Positions 61,530 through 64,000 of a DNA stretch of 64,000 nt are shown here, one piece after another. Origin of the DNA: Krasilnikovia cinnamomea (GTDB lineage Bacteria; Actinomycetota; Actinomycetes; Mycobacteriales; Micromonosporaceae); NCBI RefSeq assembly GCF_004217545.1, contig NZ_SHKY01000001.1, positions 3,472,001 through 3,536,000 on the forward strand, written 5' to 3'. The translations under genes and the position numbers were made by a program. How positions within the stretch are numbered: position 1 is the first letter of the stretch; each line of letters opens with the position of its first letter. The notes under the pieces were generated by a model. It was given only the letters and a program-made list of their open reading frames with translations. It did not search any database and was not told where the DNA came from.

Positions 61530-61664
61530 GTCGGGATCCTCCCACGCTGGTCAAGGCTGGACCGATCTCCAAAGGGCCACGTTTCGCCGCTGCATTCAAG
61601 GGCGTGGTCCTCCGGGGATTGAATCCGGTCGCGGGCGGCACCGGCTTGCCGTACGGTGCGTGCC

Positions 61665-62231
61665 GTGCCACGACCCGAGATCTACGTCAGTACGGACGTC
61701 GAGACGGACGGCCCGATCCCCGGACCGCACTCGATGCTGAGCTTCGCGTCGGCGGCGTACGGCAGCGACAAGAAACTGCTGGGTACGTTCAGCGCGAACC
61801 TGTGCACGCTGCCCGGCGCGGGCGGTGACGACAGCGCCATGGCGTGGTGGGCTACCCAACCGCAGGCGTGGGCGGCATGCCGGACCGAACAGCAGGATCC
61901 GGCCGTCGCCATGGTCGCCTACCGGGACTGGCTCGAGCGGCTGCCCGGGCGGCCGGTGTTCGTCGGCTACCCCGCCGCCTTCGACTTCATGTTCGTCTAC
62001 TGGTACCTGATTCGATTCACCGGAGCGAGCCCGTTCTCGCATTCGGCGCTGGACCTCAAGTCGTACGCGATGGCCCTGCTGGGCATGCCGTTCCGGGAGA
62101 CGGTGAAGCGCAACATGCCGCGCGCCTGGTTCGACGGCTCCCCGCACAGTCACGTCGCACTCGACGACGCGATCGAGCAAGGCGCGCTGTTCTGCGCGAT
62201 GCTGGCCGCCAATCCGCAAACGCGACCGTGA
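61665..62231 (+). CDS. DEDD-family 3'-5' exonuclease
   Basis: This 188-residue RNase T/DnaQ-like exonuclease has motif Exo [13 protein letters not shown] (Asp and Glu), Exo [17 protein letters not shown] with Asp, and Exo [16 protein letters not shown] with His and Asp, giving the DEDDh set. GTG 61665 gives the usual N-terminus [10 protein letters not shown]; an in-frame GTG at 61656 is possible. Such proteins trim RNA or DNA 3' ends. It is a stand-alone gene, between a HAD gene and the pseudo-protease gene. Confidence 0.82.
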   Translation: MPRPEIYVSTDVETDGPIPGPHSMLSFASAAYGSDKKLLGTFSANLCTLPGAGGDDSAMAWWATQPQAWAACRTEQQDPAVAMVAYRDWLERLPGRPVFVGYPAAFDFMFVYWYLIRFTGASPFSHSALDLKSYAMALLGMPFRETVKRNMPRAWFDGSPHSHVALDDAIEQGALFCAMLAANPQTRP

Positions 62232-62233
62232 TC

Positions 62234-62278
62234 ACGGTGCGGCCGGATGGACCGCCTGGGTCCGTCCGGCCGCACCGT
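62234..62278. terminator. Strong terminator between convergent genes
   Basis: 20-bp arms (ACGGTGCGGCCGGATGGACC with one mismatch) around a five-base loop, just after the exonuclease stop and before the end of the converging protease-like gene. Confidence 0.85.
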
Positions 62279-62307
62279 TCGGCTCGCGAGCCACGGGTTC
62301 CGTACGG

Positions 62308-64000
62308 TCACTCGTCCGGCTCGGGGACCAGGAATCCGGCGGCCCGCACCGCCGCCAGCGTCACCACGTCCGGTGGCATCTGCGGGTACCCGTGTCGAGC
62401 GGCTGCCGGGTTGGGCTGGTCATACCGGACGCCGGTGGGGCCGCCCGGCATGGGCGCGGTGGCCTCGGGGACTCCGACCGTTGTCCAGTAGGGAACCAGT
62501 CCGACCGCGACGGCCGCGTCCGGCATTCCGGCGCCGCACCGGTACGGGTCGATTCCCCTGAGGGGACGGCAGCTCGCCTTGAGCAGCTGTGCCAGCCGCT
62601 GCACCCGGGCCGGGCCGCGCATTCCGAACCCGTACCGGAAGTCCGGGTGGTGGGCGAGGACCAGTGCGGCCAGTGCCGCGACGTGGGTGGCCGCGATGCC
62701 CGTGCCGTCGAGGGCCGCGCGGCCCTCGGGCGCCACCGCCGAGACGATGCCGACGCCGGGCGCGCAGAGGTCGACCTCGGGTCCGGCGCTGCTGAACCGG
62801 GCGGCCACGAACCCTTCGGGTGTCGGCATCCCGGACAGCTGGGAGATGTGCGGGCTTTCCGGCGGGCAGGTGCCCAGTTGTCCGATGGCGCCCACGGTGA
62901 GCGCGGCCGGTGCCGTGCCGGGGAACATCACCGGGCCGCCGGTGTCGCCGGCCGCGGCCACGCAGAGGATGCCGGCCTGTCGGGCCTCCTCCAGCTTGTG
63001 CGCCACGAGCCCGGCCGCGCCGCCCGTGTACGTGCCGAGGTCGATGACGTCGACCTCCTGGGCGATGCAGTAGTCGAGCGCCTCGATCAGGTCGCTGAGC
63101 CGCCCGCCGGGCAGCACCCGGCAGACGTGCACCTCGGCCTCGGGGGCCAGGCCGACCAGTTGGTCCCCGTCGTGCCCGAGGATCAGCGCGACGTGGTGGG
63201 TGGCGCGTCCGATCGAGTCCTGGTCCCAGGACTTCTCGTCCTGACCGACCACGTCGATGCCGCCCATGATGCCTTCGGCGGCGTCGAGACGCCCGGCGTC
63301 CACTCCGGATCCGATGACCGCTATCCGTACGCCGTGCCCCCGGTATGTCGGTGGCAGCCGGTCGAAGCCCATCGCGCGGCGCGCCCAGCCGTCGCCGTGG
63401 CGCTCACTCGCGGTGGTGTCGAGCCGCCGGCACGCCACGGTGTTGACCTCGGTGCCGGACAGGTGGGGCCGGTCGACGACCGTGCTCCAGCAGTCGGCGT
63501 GGGGGCGCACGTACACGCCGCGTACGGCGTCGAGCGAGCCGACCGGGACGGTCAGCTCCGCGGTGCCGTCGGCGCCGGTTCTGGCGACGACCGGGTAGCG
63601 GCCGCCGTGTACGTAGACCATCGCGTCGGGCAGCGCCTCGCCGCGGTCGTCGCGCACCTGGAACCGGATCGGCACCGCATCGTCGAGGGTGCCCGTGCCG
63701 GGGATTCGCGTCCACGGCGGCAGCGGTTCGTCCTGGGTCAGCGGGTGGTCGATGTCGACGTGGAACTCGGGCCGCGCGGCCAGGATCGCCGCCTGCTCCG
63801 GGGTCGCCTCAACCACGGCGACGGCCGGGAACCGGCTGCCGGGCCGGTAGATCGGCGGGGTGCCGCCGGTGGGTGGCTGTTCGGTGCTGCGGATGACGCG
63901 TAGCACCTTCAGGTCGGGGTTGCGCTGCAGCGCCTCGATGAGGTGCTGTGCGTCCGCGGCCGGGTCGGTGGGTCCGGCGCGTCCTACGGTGGTGAGGGAG
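62308..64000 (-). CDS. Subtilisin-fold (S8) pseudo-protease, 5' end outside the window
   Basis: The frame is open to the window edge; a GTG at 63906 is internal, because the preceding sequence (AADAQHLIEALQRNPDLKVL) has full coding bias. An N-terminal region of about 190 residues includes an Ig/transthyretin-like segment (VPIRFQVRDDRGEALPDAMVYVHG). The S8 domain follows, but all three catalytic positions are changed: IAVIGSGVD has Gly for Asp (63310-63312), GRATHHVA has Ala at the His site (63202-63204), and GTGIAATHVA has Gly for Ser (62698-62700). The rest of the fold is well kept. It is likely a binding or scaffold protein. Confidence 0.85.
   Translation of the reverse strand, partial: SLTTVGRAGPTDPAADAQHLIEALQRNPDLKVLRVIRSTEQPPTGGTPPIYRPGSRFPAVAVVEATPEQAAILAARPEFHVDIDHPLTQDEPLPPWTRIPGTGTLDDAVPIRFQVRDDRGEALPDAMVYVHGGRYPVVARTGADGTAELTVPVGSLDAVRGVYVRPHADCWSTVVDRPHLSGTEVNTVACRRLDTTASERHGDGWARRAMGFDRLPPTYRGHGVRIAVIGSGVDAGRLDAAEGIMGGIDVVGQDEKSWDQDSIGRATHHVALILGHDGDQLVGLAPEAEVHVCRVLPGGRLSDLIEALDYCIAQEVDVIDLGTYTGGAAGLVAHKLEEARQAGILCVAAAGDTGGPVMFPGTAPAALTVGAIGQLGTCPPESPHISQLSGMPTPEGFVAARFSSAGPEVDLCAPGVGIVSAVAPEGRAALDGTGIAATHVAALAALVLAHHPDFRYGFGMRGPARVQRLAQLLKASCRPLRGIDPYRCGAGMPDAAVAVGLVPYWTTVGVPEATAPMPGGPTGVRYDQPNPAAARHGYPQMPPDVVTLAAVRAAGFLVPEPDE

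Overview
The window is high-GC actinobacterial chromosome. GTG and TTG starts are common, GC3 is high, the translationally coupled operons use ATGA/GTGA overlaps, and rho, HelR, MptB-like and STAS/SpoIIE-type genes are present. The gene mix best fits a Micromonosporaceae member (Actinoplanes-like). That placement is inference from gene content only.

Region 1 (1-11.2 kb) starts with a Dpp/Opp-type peptide ABC transporter: the tail of an upstream CDS, two permeases and a fused double ATPase. An accessory patch follows, containing two insertion sequences. An IS5/IS427-type element (4386-5278) is flanked by TAA duplications. An IS630-type element (7032-8214) sits with a TA duplication inside a TrmB/LuxR-type regulator gene; joining the two halves restores the reading frame exactly. 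Further traces of turnover are an integrase remnant and an MFS transporter remnant. Between them lies a MerR regulator/hydrolase pair.

Region 2 (11.2-17.7 kb) carries a short Rho-like factor, a HelR-type RNA polymerase motor with a rifamycin-associated element (RAE)-like palindrome upstream, a deazaflavin-type oxidoreductase gene under two palindromic operators, a ferritin-like protein, and a tight minus-strand array of 12 tRNA genes.

Region 3 (17.7-29.3 kb) has an MptB-like mannosyltransferase, a secreted S1 protease, a lipoprotein, a beta-oxidation island (acyl-CoA dehydrogenase, AraC regulator, thiolase, FadB-like fusion), a small PAAR-like protein and LtrA.

Region 4 (29.4-51.9 kb) looks like one coordinated accessory block. 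Operon A holds a DJ-1/PfpI protein, a ThDP enzyme, four SnoaL-like proteins, a GMC oxidoreductase, a second DJ-1 protein and a VOC protein, followed by an aldo-keto reductase. Operon D holds a TrxR-like flavoprotein, a UBP zinc finger and a heme peroxidase. Operon B holds an AGE epimerase, a STAS protein and GlgX, followed by another STAS gene. Operon C holds two STAS proteins, a HATPase, a SpoIIE phosphatase and a GT4 glycogen-type glycosyltransferase. Operons A, B and C share a composite promoter: the box GACTTGACGAA(G/A), then 54-55 bp, then TTGACG-N18-(C/G)AnnnT. The box alone also occurs before operon D. I read this as a previously unnoticed regulon joining partner-switching signalling, glycogen/sugar metabolism and redox enzymes. 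It is the strongest candidate in the window for an undescribed system.

Region 5 (51.9-64 kb) contains an SDR, a phytase-like esterase, a PilZ protein, a divergent Gfo/Idh/MocA and ROK pair, an MFS transporter, a PIG-V-like mannosyltransferase, a HAD phosphatase, a DEDD exonuclease, and a subtilisin-fold protein in which all three catalytic residues are replaced. That last gene continues past the window end. No rRNA gene, CRISPR array or complete prophage was seen.
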